A stretch of DNA of 27,085 nt. Origin: JBBRTJ01 sp038244535 (GTDB lineage Bacteria > Actinomycetota > Acidimicrobiia > Acidimicrobiales > Ilumatobacteraceae). The position numbers and the translations under genes are program-made. How positions within the stretch are numbered: position 1 is the stretch's first letter; each line of letters starts with the position of its first letter. The stretch lies in assembly GCA_038244535.1 (NCBI GenBank), contig JBBRTJ010000048.1, forward strand, positions 1 to 27,085. Direction: 5' to 3'. Below, piece after piece: positions 13,785 to 21,439 of this stretch. The notes under the pieces were generated by a model that worked only from the letters and a program-made list of their open reading frames with translations, was not told the origin of the DNA and did not search any database.

Positions 13785-15254
13785 CTATGCGGAGGGGGCG
13801 GGGACGGCAGGAGCGGGACCGAACGGGGCGAGATCGGTTGCCCCCGGGTAGGCCACGAGGAGCCGGCCCAGTGCGTCCCATGCCGCCGGAGCAGCCACCC
13901 CGCAGGTCGACGCGTTGCACAGCACTGAAAAGGCCGCCCAGCCTCCGTCGGCGGTCGGGACCCACCCGGCGAGGTTGACCACGTTTGCCAGGGTCCCGGT
14001 CTTGCCGATCAGCTTCCCGGCCAGCGGGGTGCCGACGAAGCGCTTGGCCAGGGTGCCGGTCCGGCCGGCCACTGCCAGTCCCTTGCTCAGGTCGCTGGTC
14101 GGGCCGGCCGCAGTGAGCTCAGCCACGAGGACGTTGCAGGTCGAACGGTTGGCGGTGTCGAGTCCGGAACCGTCGATGGTCACGACGCCCGTCGTCGGGA
14201 CCGGCAACGAGGTCGTGAGCGCCTGCACGACGGACGCCCCGGCCCCGGTGGTGCCCGGCACCGTGCCGGCCGAGCGGGCGATCTCCTTCAGGAGCAGCTC
14301 GGCCGTGCCGTTGTCGCTCTCGGTCAGCATCGCGGCCACGACGTCGCGTAGTGGGGCCGATTGCACGCTGGCCACGGTGACGGCCTTGACGGGAGCGGCA
14401 CCAGAACGGGCCGTTCCGACCACCGTGATCCCCCGGGTGCGAAGCAGCTTGGTGAAGCTCGCAGCCGCCGCCGCTGCTGGGTCGGTGGCGGGCACCTGGG
14501 GGACGACCGAGGCGAAGCCGTCATCGACGGACAGCGCCGACAGCGGACCGACCTCGAAGCCGGCCTGGTACTTCGAAGGCCACGTCGCCACCTTGCGCAA
14601 GCTGTCGTAGCGCGTGTCGTCTCCGACCACTGCCCCTCGCACCTCGGTGACACCCGCGGCCTTGACAGCATCGGCGAGCCCTTCGAGCGACGTGCGGGGC
14701 TGCGCCTTGGTGCCTTGGCGTGCCGCCCACTCGTCGGTGGACAGCATCGGGTCACCACCGCCGACCAGCACGAGATCGCCGGCTACCACCCCGCCGGTCA
14801 CGGCGGAAGCCACGACCAAGGTGGTGAGGCGCGCGTCGGGCTTGAGGACGTCGAGGGCGACCGAACTGGTCGCGAGCTTCTGCGTCGATGCCGGCAGCAG
14901 CGGCAGGTCGCCGTTGTGGGCCACGATCGTCTGGCCGCCGATCGCCACGCTGAGGCACGCGTTCGCCGGCAGCCTGGCCGCCACCGCGGTGAGGGCGGCC
15001 GTCAGCTTCGGGGCGGCCAGGGGGGCGGCGACGATGGAGGGCGTGCGGCGCGCCGAGAGCAGCGGAGTGGCGACCCGGGCCAGCGGCGGAACGGACACGA
15101 ACGTGACCGGCGTCAGCGGTCCCGCGGCGCGTGCCGAGCGATCTGCCGAGTCGAGCTGCCACAGGGTGACGGCGGGGACCAGCGCGACTCCGACCAGCGC
15201 GGCTCCGACGAGGGCGCGACGGCGACGGAACGGCGACGGCCTGGTCGAGCTCAG
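13785..15254 (-). CDS. dacB: D-Ala-D-Ala carboxypeptidase / PBP4 family (DacB)
   Basis: A class C penicillin-binding protein that trims peptidoglycan stem peptides outside the membrane. A signal or anchor segment (RRRRALVGAALVGVALVPAV) is followed by the catalytic domain. It contains SxxK S123-T-Q-K126 in LPASTQKLATSS, SxN S313-D-N315 in MLTESDNGTAELLL, and K418-T-G. The large insertion between SxxK and SxN is typical of PBP4. The frame is open far upstream to 15785, but no ATG, GTG or TTG lies between the acyl-CoA synthetase stop and the signal peptide. CTG 15254, overlapping that stop as CTGA, is the best start and gives 489 aa beginning (M)SSTRPSPFRRRR. The start is inferred; the family call is firm. 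Confidence 0.88.
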   Translation of the reverse strand: MSSTRPSPFRRRRALVGAALVGVALVPAVTLWQLDSADRSARAAGPLTPVTFVSVPPLARVATPLLSARRTPSIVAAPLAAPKLTAALTAVAARLPANACLSVAIGGQTIVAHNGDLPLLPASTQKLATSSVALDVLKPDARLTTLVVASAVTGGVVAGDLVLVGGGDPMLSTDEWAARQGTKAQPRTSLEGLADAVKAAGVTEVRGAVVGDDTRYDSLRKVATWPSKYQAGFEVGPLSALSVDDGFASVVPQVPATDPAAAAAASFTKLLRTRGITVVGTARSGAAPVKAVTVASVQSAPLRDVVAAMLTESDNGTAELLLKEIARSAGTVPGTTGAGASVVQALTTSLPVPTTGVVTIDGSGLDTANRSTCNVLVAELTAAGPTSDLSKGLAVAGRTGTLAKRFVGTPLAGKLIGKTGTLANVVNLAGWVPTADGGWAAFSVLCNASTCGVAAPAAWDALGRLLVAYPGATDLAPFGPAPAVPAPSA

Positions 15255-16735
15255 GTCAGCCCCCGGCGCTCGCGGTATCGGGCGTCGCGGTAGAGGTGGC
15301 CGAGCGCGGTGACGGCCCGGTTGGCCGAGGCGTAGCAGAGGCGGCCCGTGGCCCGGACCGTGGCCGGGCCGGGGTTGTCGGGAGCCGTCACGGCCAGCTC
15401 GGTGGCGGTGAGGATCGGCTTGCCCGTGGCATCGCTCACGGCGGCCGCCGCTTCGGCGAAGCGGGCGTCCTGACGTTCGTGGTACGCGACGATTCGCTCG
15501 AGCCCATGGTCGGGGTAGAAGCCACCGTCGCGCTGCAGGCGCGCCTGGTTCGACTGGATCCCGAGGCCGAGGTAGACGACGGCGTGCACCTCGGGATGCG
15601 AGGCGATGAGCTCGAGGACCTCGGGGATGGTGTCCCGAGTCTCGGCCCCGGCCAGGTCGACCGGGTTCCCCTTGCTCCAGCGCGGCGGGAGCTTGGTGTC
15701 GATCAGCGCCCGCAGGTCTTCGGGGAGGGGCAGCAGGACGAGGTCGCGGTCGCGAGTGATGGCGTCGGCGGTGACCACGCCCCATCCGCCGGCGGTGGTC
15801 ATCACCACGACGTTCGGGCCCTGCGGACGGGGCTGCGTGGCGAACGTCGCCGCGGCCTCGAAGGCCTCCTCGACGGTGGCTGCACGAGTGATGCCGGCCT
15901 GCCGGCAGGCGCCGTCGAACACCCGGTCGTCACTGGCCAGGGCGCCGGTGTGCGATGCCGCGGCGCGCTGACCGCCAGCGGTGGCCCCTCCCTTGACCAG
16001 GACCAGGGGCTTGCGGGCCGCCACCGCCCGCACCCGGTCGTAGAACGCCCGACCATCGGCGATGCCTTCGACGTAGGCGAGTCCGACCGCGGTCGCATCG
16101 TCGTCGGCGTAGTAGTCGAGGTAGTCAGCCACGGTCGTAGCCGCGGCGTTGCCGGCCGACACGGCCCGGCTGATGCCGATGCCGGTCTGCACGGCGTAGT
16201 TCATGAACGACGAGACGAAGTTGCCACTTTGGCTGGCCACACCGATGCGCCCAGCAGGCGGGTACGGCGCCACGATCTGCGCGCAGAGGTGGGCCGGGGT
16301 GCTGACGACCCCCTGGCCGTTCGGTCCGGCAATGAGGATCCCGAGCTCGGCGGCCAGCGCCACGAGCTCGTCCTGGGCCTGCTGGCCCTGCTCACCGGCC
16401 TCGCCGTAGCCCGCCGAGGTGAGGAACGCCGCGGAGATGCCCCGGCGAGCGGCTGAGCGAAGCAGCTCGAGGTTGGCTGACGCCGGCGTGCACACGAAGA
16501 CCAGGTCGGCGGCGCCGGCAGGCAGGTCGTCGATCGAGCGCACCGTGTCGATGCCGAGCACCCGGCCGCCCTCGAGGTTGGTGCCGAACACTGCGCCCGC
16601 GTAGCCGGCCGCCAGCAGGTTGTGCAGCGCGACGAAGCCGAACTTGCCGGGGTGGCTGGAGGCGCCGGCGATGACGACCCCCTTGGGGTTGAACAGCGCA
16701 TCGAGCTGCGCACGGGTGGGTCGAGCGGCGGTCAT
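15251..16735 (-). CDS. ADP-forming acyl-CoA synthetase, alpha subunit
   Basis: Together with the next-listed beta subunit it would interconvert acyl-CoA + ADP + Pi with acid + CoA + ATP. The 494-aa protein has an N-terminal CoA-binding Rossmann domain (LFNPKGVVIAGASSHPGKFG). Two succinyl-CoA-ligase-like domains follow (LIAGPNGQGVVS, IGVASQSGNFVSSFMNYA). The phosphohistidine loop is AAASHTGALASDD, with His262 the likely phosphorylated residue. Later segments include VVVMTTAGGWGVVTADA and KLPPRWSKGNPVDLAGAETR. Acid specificity (acetate, branched-chain or other) cannot be told. The ATG overlaps the beta-subunit stop by 4 bp. Confidence 0.9.
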   Translation of the reverse strand: MTAARPTRAQLDALFNPKGVVIAGASSHPGKFGFVALHNLLAAGYAGAVFGTNLEGGRVLGIDTVRSIDDLPAGAADLVFVCTPASANLELLRSAARRGISAAFLTSAGYGEAGEQGQQAQDELVALAAELGILIAGPNGQGVVSTPAHLCAQIVAPYPPAGRIGVASQSGNFVSSFMNYAVQTGIGISRAVSAGNAAATTVADYLDYYADDDATAVGLAYVEGIADGRAFYDRVRAVAARKPLVLVKGGATAGGQRAAASHTGALASDDRVFDGACRQAGITRAATVEEAFEAAATFATQPRPQGPNVVVMTTAGGWGVVTADAITRDRDLVLLPLPEDLRALIDTKLPPRWSKGNPVDLAGAETRDTIPEVLELIASHPEVHAVVYLGLGIQSNQARLQRDGGFYPDHGLERIVAYHERQDARFAEAAAAVSDATGKPILTATELAVTAPDNPGPATVRATGRLCYASANRAVTALGHLYRDARYRERRGLT

Positions 16736-17400
16736 GACGCCACCTCGACGAGTGCGTCCACGGCGACGGGCATCCCGGTGGCGCTGATGATCAGCGGGTT
16801 CACGTCGGCCGACACCACCTCCGGGTGGGTCTCGGCCGCTTCTGAGAGCGCCAGGAGCACCGCCACGAGCGCGTCGCGGTCAACGGCATCCTCCCCTCGA
16901 AACGGGCCGAGGAGGGCCTGGGTGGCGAGCCCCTCGATCATCTCGTGCGCATCGACCGCCGAGATCGGGACCAGGCGGATCTGCACGTCGGCCAGCGCTT
17001 CGGCCAGGACCCCGCCGACGCCGAGCAGCACCGTCATCCCGAACTGCGGGTCACGCTGCAGCCCGACGATCAGCTCGCGGATCCCGACCACCATCTCGGC
17101 CACGAGCAGCGACACCTCGCCGTCGGCGGGGATGGCGAGGGCGAGCAGGTCGGCTGCCGCGTGCCGTGCCGCCGTGGGATCGTTCAGCCGCAGGCGGACG
17201 AGACCACGTTCGGTCTTGTGGGCGATCCGGTCGCCGTTGAGCTTGATGGCGACCGGTGCCCCGATGGCGGCGGCGGCGTCGGCGGCCTCGGCTGGGGTGG
17301 CGACGACCGCCTCCTTCGCGAAGGGCACGCCGTAGGGGGCGAGCAGCGCCTTGGAGCCGGCTTCGGACAAGGTGCGGGTGGTGGTCGCGGTGCTGGGCAC
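16732..17400 (-). CDS. ADP-forming acyl-CoA synthetase, beta subunit (ATP-grasp)
   Basis: A 222-aa ATP-grasp subunit that transfers phosphate between the alpha-subunit histidine and ADP. It contains LSEAGSKALLAPYGVPFAKE, PVAIKLNGDRIAHKTERGLV with the usual Lys-His-Lys pattern, LLVAEMVVGIRELIVGLQRD, FGMTVLLGVGGVLAE and VVSADVNPLI. Split alpha/beta genes in the order beta-alpha form one unit here. Start GTG 17400 has TAGGTT ending 8 nt upstream and no Shine-Dalgarno, suggesting a leaderless transcript that could also carry dacB and the LON-domain gene. Confidence 0.9.
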   Translation of the reverse strand: MPSTATTTRTLSEAGSKALLAPYGVPFAKEAVVATPAEAADAAAAIGAPVAIKLNGDRIAHKTERGLVRLRLNDPTAARHAAADLLALAIPADGEVSLLVAEMVVGIRELIVGLQRDPQFGMTVLLGVGGVLAEALADVQIRLVPISAVDAHEMIEGLATQALLGPFRGEDAVDRDALVAVLLALSEAAETHPEVVSADVNPLIISATGMPVAVDALVEVAS

Positions 17401-17408
17401 GGCCTTGG

Positions 17409-17414
17409 AACCTA
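17409..17414 (-). promoter_or_regulatory. Candidate -10 box of the acyl-CoA synthetase operon (TAGGTT)
   Basis: TAGGTT on the minus strand ends 8 nt before the GTG of the beta subunit, in the 131-bp gap after the hydrolase gene. Part of the recurring leaderless pattern. Confidence 0.35.
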
Positions 17415-17531
17415 CGCGCTCAAGGGCCAGGAAGCCGCGTCGCCCACCACCGCTCGGCCTGCCCGGGCAAGATCGGGCCGAACTGCTCGGCTCCGATCAT
17501 CGGTCGCTCGTTGGCACCGACGCCGTCGGCC

Positions 17532-18314
17532 TCAACGGTGGGAGTCGACGTGTGCGAGGAGGAGCTCGGCCAGCTCGGCGGCCTGCTCGGTCGGTATCAA
17601 GTGGCCGCAGGCCAGCTCGACCAGGCGAGCCCCCGTGATGGACGAAGCGAGCTGCCGGGAGTGGGCGATGTCCACCCAACGATCCTCGATGCCGCCGATC
17701 ACCAAGGTGGGTGCGACGATCGCCGCCAACCGGTCGGCGATGTCGACACGGCCGTCAAGCTCGATCTGGCGGAGCGATCCCGGCGCGAGGCCATCGGCGG
17801 TCACGCCGACCAGCGCCTCGAGCATCGCACCCATGGCCTCGTGGCCGGCCAGCGTCATGCCGTCCGCGAACGCGTACCGCGCGAACAACGACGGGTCGGT
17901 CTCGATGAGGCGGGCCCACAGGTCGAACGTGAACCGCATCCGAGCGTCGGTGGTGGCCCAACCGTTGATGATCGTGAGCGACTTGACCCGGGGACCGACC
18001 GCGGCAGCAACGGCGGCGGCCACGACGGCACCGAGCGACCAGCCCCCGACGTGGAACCGCTCGAGGCCGAGGTGATCGGCGACGGCGACGGTCTGGGCCA
18101 CCAGCTCGTCGATCTCGAGGTGCCGATCCGGAGCAAAGGTCTGTCCGGAGCCGGGCATCTCGGGGCAGACGATCCGCAGGTGGCCGACGAGCGCGGGCGT
18201 CACCAGCTGGAACGAGTCGCGTGACGAGGTGGTCCCGTGCAGCAGCACGAGGGGCTCCCCCGACCCGTCATCCCCAAAGGCCACTGACGCGTCACCGTGC
18301 TGCACGTTCCCCAT
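17532..18314 (-). CDS. Alpha/beta-fold hydrolase
   Basis: A 260-aa serine hydrolase of unknown substrate. It has the oxyanion strand PLVLLHGTTSSRDSF, nucleophile elbow GGWSLGAVVAA (Ser93), probable acid Asp211 (GGIEDRW) and catalytic His238 (ACGHLIP), plus an all-helical cap in the middle. ATG 18314 is chosen because TACGGT ends 9 nt upstream; GTG 18338 would add eight residues. It follows the TetR gene by 48 bp on the same strand and may share its regulation. Esterase, lactonase or C-C hydrolase roles all remain possible. Confidence 0.85.
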   Translation of the reverse strand: MGNVQHGDASVAFGDDGSGEPLVLLHGTTSSRDSFQLVTPALVGHLRIVCPEMPGSGQTFAPDRHLEIDELVAQTVAVADHLGLERFHVGGWSLGAVVAAAVAAAVGPRVKSLTIINGWATTDARMRFTFDLWARLIETDPSLFARYAFADGMTLAGHEAMGAMLEALVGVTADGLAPGSLRQIELDGRVDIADRLAAIVAPTLVIGGIEDRWVDIAHSRQLASSITGARLVELACGHLIPTEQAAELAELLLAHVDSHR

Positions 18315-18362
18315 GGGCGCCGGACCGTAGCCGAGCACCGCCGAAGCGTCGTCGCCGTCGGG

Positions 18363-18995
18363 TCAGCCGACCGCCCGGCTGCCGGCAGGGTCGAGCGCGG
18401 CCAGGAAGAACGCCCGAACGTGCTCGAGGCGAGCGGCCAGGACATCGGGAGCGAGCGGGTCGGCGTCGAGGAGCCCCTCGAGGAACGGCGCGTCGCTGAA
18501 CCACGTGAGCAGTGCGCCGTAGCCGGTGAGCAGGAGCTGACGGGCATCGAAGGACCGAAAGACGCCTGCTTCCATCTCTCGCTCGAGGTAGGCGACCGCC
18601 TGATCGAACAGCGGGCGCAGGGCCGCCGACATATCGGTGCTCAGGTGGGCGCTGCCGTCGAGCGCCTCGCGCCGCACCAGCTTGATGAAGTCCGGGTTCT
18701 CGACGAAGAACCGGAATCCGGCGGTGAGGACGCCGTCGACCTTGGCCCAGCCGACCGCCTCGACGTCGATGGCGTCGCCGACCCGAACGAACCAGTCACC
18801 GAGCGCACTCTCGAAGATCTCGCGGTACAGCGCCTCTTTCGAGGCGAAGTGGTGCAGAAGGCTGGGCCGGCGGATGCCGACACCGGCCGCGATGTCGTTC
18901 AGCGACGTCCCGGCGTAACCCTGGTCGGCGAAGCAGCGCAACGCCTCGGCCAGGATGGCCTCTCGGGTGGACGGAACGTTCTCGTGGTCGGCCAT
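18363..18995 (-). CDS. TetR-family transcriptional regulator
   Basis: A 210-aa repressor-type protein. The N-terminal helix-turn-helix domain spans about residues 8-57 (TREAILAEALRCFADQGY, TSLNDIAAGVGIRRPSLLHH, FASKEALYREI). The remainder is a helical ligand-binding and dimer domain. It diverges from the desaturase gene across a 70-bp gap that holds a perfect 24-bp palindrome, its likely operator. TAGGGT ends 11 nt before ATG 18995. Regulation of lipid desaturation in response to an acyl ligand is a reasonable inference from the neighbour; the ligand is unknown. Confidence 0.9.
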   Translation of the reverse strand: MADHENVPSTREAILAEALRCFADQGYAGTSLNDIAAGVGIRRPSLLHHFASKEALYREIFESALGDWFVRVGDAIDVEAVGWAKVDGVLTAGFRFFVENPDFIKLVRREALDGSAHLSTDMSAALRPLFDQAVAYLEREMEAGVFRSFDARQLLLTGYGALLTWFSDAPFLEGLLDADPLAPDVLAARLEHVRAFFLAALDPAGSRAVG

Positions 18996-19006
18996 GGCGT
19001 TGTCGC

Positions 19007-19012
19007 ACCCTA
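19007..19012 (-). promoter_or_regulatory. Candidate -10 box of the TetR gene (TAGGGT)
   Basis: TAGGGT on the minus strand ends 11 nt before the regulator's ATG. The matching -35 position would fall inside the palindrome at 19029-19052, consistent with autoregulation. Confidence 0.45.
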
Positions 19013-19028
19013 CAAGCGCACTCCCGGC

Positions 19029-19052
19029 TCCCTACCTACCGGTAGGTAGGGA
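19029..19052 (+). promoter_or_regulatory. Perfect 24-bp palindrome, probable TetR operator
   Basis: The half-site TCCCTACCTACC is followed immediately by its exact reverse complement; the centre lies between 19040 and 19041. It sits in the divergent gap between the TetR gene and the desaturase and directly abuts the TAGGGT -10 candidate of the desaturase (19053-19058). Binding there would block both promoters. The palindrome is directly visible; its use by this TetR protein is inference. Confidence 0.8.
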
Positions 19053-19058
19053 TAGGGT
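19053..19058 (+). promoter_or_regulatory. Candidate -10 box of the desaturase (TAGGGT)
   Basis: TAGGGT immediately follows the palindrome and ends 7 nt before the desaturase ATG, predicting a leaderless transcript. It mirrors the TetR-gene box on the other strand. Confidence 0.45.
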
Positions 19059-19065
19059 GGTTCCC

Positions 19066-19818
19066 ATGCTCTTCCACCTCGTCCTCACCGTCGTGGTCGC
19101 CCTCGCGGTGAGCCAGGTCGCCATGTTGTGCACCACCGTGTACCTGCATCGGGCTCTCGCTCACCGATCGCTCACGCTGCGGCCACCCGTCGTGGCCGTC
19201 ATCCGCGTCGTCACCTGGCTCACCACGGGCATCGCCCCGCGCGAGTGGGTCGCCGTGCATCGCAAGCACCACGCGTTCACCGACTCCCCCGGCGATCCGC
19301 ACTCACCCAAGCTCCTCGGCTGGTGGCGGGTGCAGATGACCAACGTCGCTCTGTACCGCCGGGAGGCGACCAACCCCGACACGGTGGCCCGCTACGCCAA
19401 GGACATCCCCGCCGACCGGTGGGACCGAGTGCTGTTCGACCACAGCCTCCTCGGCCTCGGCCTCGGCATCGGCGTGCTGTGCGTCGCGCTCGGCCCGTGG
19501 TGGGGGCTCCTTGCGGCGTTCATCCACACCAACCTGTACCTGGCGAGCAACGCCGCGGTCAACGCGATCGGGCATCGGTTCGGTCGGCGCCCGTATGACA
19601 ACTCGGCCACCAACCTCCAGTGGCTGGCGCTGCTCACCGGCGGGGAGGGCTTGCACAACAACCACCACGCGGCGCCGACGTCGGCGCGCCTGTCGCTGCA
19701 CCGCGGTGAGATCGACTTCGGCTGGTGGGCCATCTCGATCATGCGCCGGCTCGGGCTGGCCAAGGTCCGGCTGGATCGCGTCGTGCTGGCTCGGCCCCGG
19801 GCCCGCGCCGCCGCCTGA
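19066..19818 (+). CDS. Acyl-CoA / fatty acid desaturase (membrane di-iron)
   Basis: An integral membrane oxygenase that introduces a double bond (delta-9 type by family) into acyl chains. The 250-aa protein has three histidine boxes that bind two irons: H28RALAH33, H65RKHH69 and H197NNHH201. About four hydrophobic segments surround them, starting at LVLTVVVALAVSQVAMLCTT. It is shorter than animal or mycobacterial enzymes (300 aa or more) and lacks a fused electron donor. ATG 19066 is used; the frame upstream overlaps the operator and regulator. It is probably the regulated target of the divergent TetR. The next gene follows after 14 bp. Confidence 0.9.
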   Translation: MLFHLVLTVVVALAVSQVAMLCTTVYLHRALAHRSLTLRPPVVAVIRVVTWLTTGIAPREWVAVHRKHHAFTDSPGDPHSPKLLGWWRVQMTNVALYRREATNPDTVARYAKDIPADRWDRVLFDHSLLGLGLGIGVLCVALGPWWGLLAAFIHTNLYLASNAAVNAIGHRFGRRPYDNSATNLQWLALLTGGEGLHNNHHAAPTSARLSLHRGEIDFGWWAISIMRRLGLAKVRLDRVVLARPRARAAA

Positions 19819-19832
19819 GGCAGGATGGGCGC

Positions 19833-20219
19833 ATGGACATCGTCTCTGCGCTCTTCGTCGAGAAGTTCGATCTGCGCCAGGCACCCGGGCCGTCGACCCG
19901 CATCGACCTGAGCGGTGTGTTCTTCTCGATGGCCGCGCCGTCACCGGTGCCGGTCACCATCGAGCCGCACCTCGTGGTGCTCATCCGCTGTCGGAGCGAC
20001 GAGCCCGGAAGCGGCGTGCTGGAAGTGGTCTTCCGACGCGGTGACGACGAGGTGGCCCGCAACGTCAACCCCTTCACCGTCGAGCCCGGGAAGTTCACCT
20101 ACCGCCTGGTGCGGGGCGAGCTCGAGTTCACCGAGTACGGGTTGCTCGAGGCCCACTGCCGCGTCGGACTCGGCCCGTGGCACGTGGTGCCGCTGACCCT
20201 TCTTCCACCCGTCGCCTGA
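19833..20219 (+). CDS. Unknown 128-aa beta-rich protein
   Basis: Begins MDIVSALFVEKFDLRQ and contains alternating hydrophobic strands (RIDLSGVFFSM, HLVVLIRCRS, GVLEVVFRRG, KFTYRLVRGELEF) with no signal or membrane segment. It recalls the DUF6941-type phage/bacterial beta-sandwich proteins, but I cannot confirm this. CAGGAT lies 6 nt before the ATG and could be a -10 box or a weak Shine-Dalgarno. It sits between the desaturase and the FIST gene with short gaps, so is probably co-transcribed with one or both. Confidence 0.75.
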   Translation: MDIVSALFVEKFDLRQAPGPSTRIDLSGVFFSMAAPSPVPVTIEPHLVVLIRCRSDEPGSGVLEVVFRRGDDEVARNVNPFTVEPGKFTYRLVRGELEFTEYGLLEAHCRVGLGPWHVVPLTLLPPVA

Positions 20220-20224
20220 CGCCC

Positions 20225-21373
20225 GTGGCTGCGTTCGCCGCCGCCGTCTCGGCTCACCCCGACGCCGCTATCGCCGCCGCCGAGGTCGCAGGACAGGTGC
20301 TCGAACAGCTGGACGACCTTCCCGACCTGGCCTGCCTCTTCGTCACCGCTGCCCATCTCGACTCCTTTGCCCACATCGCCGCCGTCGTTCGCCAGGCGGT
20401 GCGCCCGGGTGTGCTGCTCGGGGCCTCGGCGTGCTCGGTGCTGGCGGGTGGCACCGAGGTCGAGCTGCGACCCGGGATCGCGCTCTGGGCCGGCCTGGTG
20501 AGGGGTCGCGTGGTGCCCGTGCAGCTCACGGCAGAAGCGACCGCCGACGGCTGGCTGCTCGATGGGCTACCCGACCATGGCGACGATGCCGGGCACCTGC
20601 TGCTGCTCGCCGATCCCTTCACCTCCCCGGTCGGGCCGTTCCTGCAGCAACTCGCGCACGACCGTCCCCGCCTGTCCGTCATCGGAGGCATGGCCTCGGC
20701 CGGACGAGCGGCCGGCGAGAACTGCCTGGTGCTCGACGACCACGTGACCCGCCACGGTGCCGTTGGCGTGCTGCTCGATCCGGAGGCTCTCACCGCCACG
20801 GTGGTGTCGCAGGGGTGTCGGCCCATCGGTCAGCCGTGGACCGTGACAGGCAGCGAGCGCAACCTCCTGCTCGAGCTGGGTGGGCGCCCGGCCCTCGAAC
20901 GGGTCCTGGCCGAGGTCGAGGCCCTCTCCCCCGATGACCGCAACCTGGCCGCGCGTGGCTTGCACTGCGGCATCGTCGTCAACGAGCACCAGCTCGACTT
21001 CGAGCGGGGCGACTTCCTCGTCCGCGGCGTCCTCGGCGCTGACCGCGAGCGGGGGGCGGTGGCGATCGGCGAGGTGGTGCCGGTCGGGGCCACGGTCCAG
21101 CTGCACGTCCGAGACGCCGACTCGGCCGACGAGGACCTGACGCTGCTGATGGCCGACGCCTTCGGTGACGGTGCCCTGGTGTTCACGTGCAACGGACGCG
21201 GCGAAGCGCTGTTCGGCCGACCGGACCACGACGCCGAGGTCGTGTCCGACCTGTTGGGCACGTCGGCGGTGGGCGGCATGTTCTGCGCCGGTGAGCTGGG
21301 ACCGATCGGCGGCCGCAACGCCATCCACGGCTTCACGGCCGCCGTGGCGGTCTTCGCCGCTCGGCCGGGGTGA
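20225..21373 (+). CDS. FIST-domain sensory protein
   Basis: A 382-aa soluble protein matching the FIST N and FIST C domain pair, thought to bind small ligands in signal transduction. The FIST N part shows AVSAHPDAAIAAAEVAGQVL, LACLFVTAAHLDSF and VLLGASACSVLAGGTEVE, then LSVIGGMASAGRAAG. The FIST C part contains GEVVPVGATVQLHVRDADSA and ALVFTCNGRG, and ends GGMFCAGELGPIGGRN with AIHGFTAAVAVF. GTG 20225 starts where family similarity begins, 5 nt after the preceding stop; an upstream GTG (20177) would overlap that gene. No output domain is fused, so its partner is unknown. Confidence 0.88.
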   Translation: MAAFAAAVSAHPDAAIAAAEVAGQVLEQLDDLPDLACLFVTAAHLDSFAHIAAVVRQAVRPGVLLGASACSVLAGGTEVELRPGIALWAGLVRGRVVPVQLTAEATADGWLLDGLPDHGDDAGHLLLLADPFTSPVGPFLQQLAHDRPRLSVIGGMASAGRAAGENCLVLDDHVTRHGAVGVLLDPEALTATVVSQGCRPIGQPWTVTGSERNLLLELGGRPALERVLAEVEALSPDDRNLAARGLHCGIVVNEHQLDFERGDFLVRGVLGADRERGAVAIGEVVPVGATVQLHVRDADSADEDLTLLMADAFGDGALVFTCNGRGEALFGRPDHDAEVVSDLLGTSAVGGMFCAGELGPIGGRNAIHGFTAAVAVFAARPG

Positions 21374-21402
21374 ACCCCGTCGGAGGCGGTCGGCCCCTCG
21401 CG

Positions 21403-21408
21403 TAGGCT
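21403..21408 (+). promoter_or_regulatory. Candidate -10 box of transketolase (TAGGCT)
   Basis: TAGGCT in the context cgTAGGCTcgt recurs before the LOG gene. Here it lies 31 nt before GTG 21440, which in turn has GAGGGGG upstream, so this gene would have a short leader. Confidence 0.4.
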
Positions 21409-21439
21409 CGTGGCCAGGTCGATCAACGAGGGGGCAGGC

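Noticed and set aside
15255..15785. Upstream extension of the carboxypeptidase frame
   Set aside because: It overlaps the acyl-CoA synthetase alpha gene in another frame and is Arg/Pro-rich low-complexity sequence ahead of a normal signal peptide.
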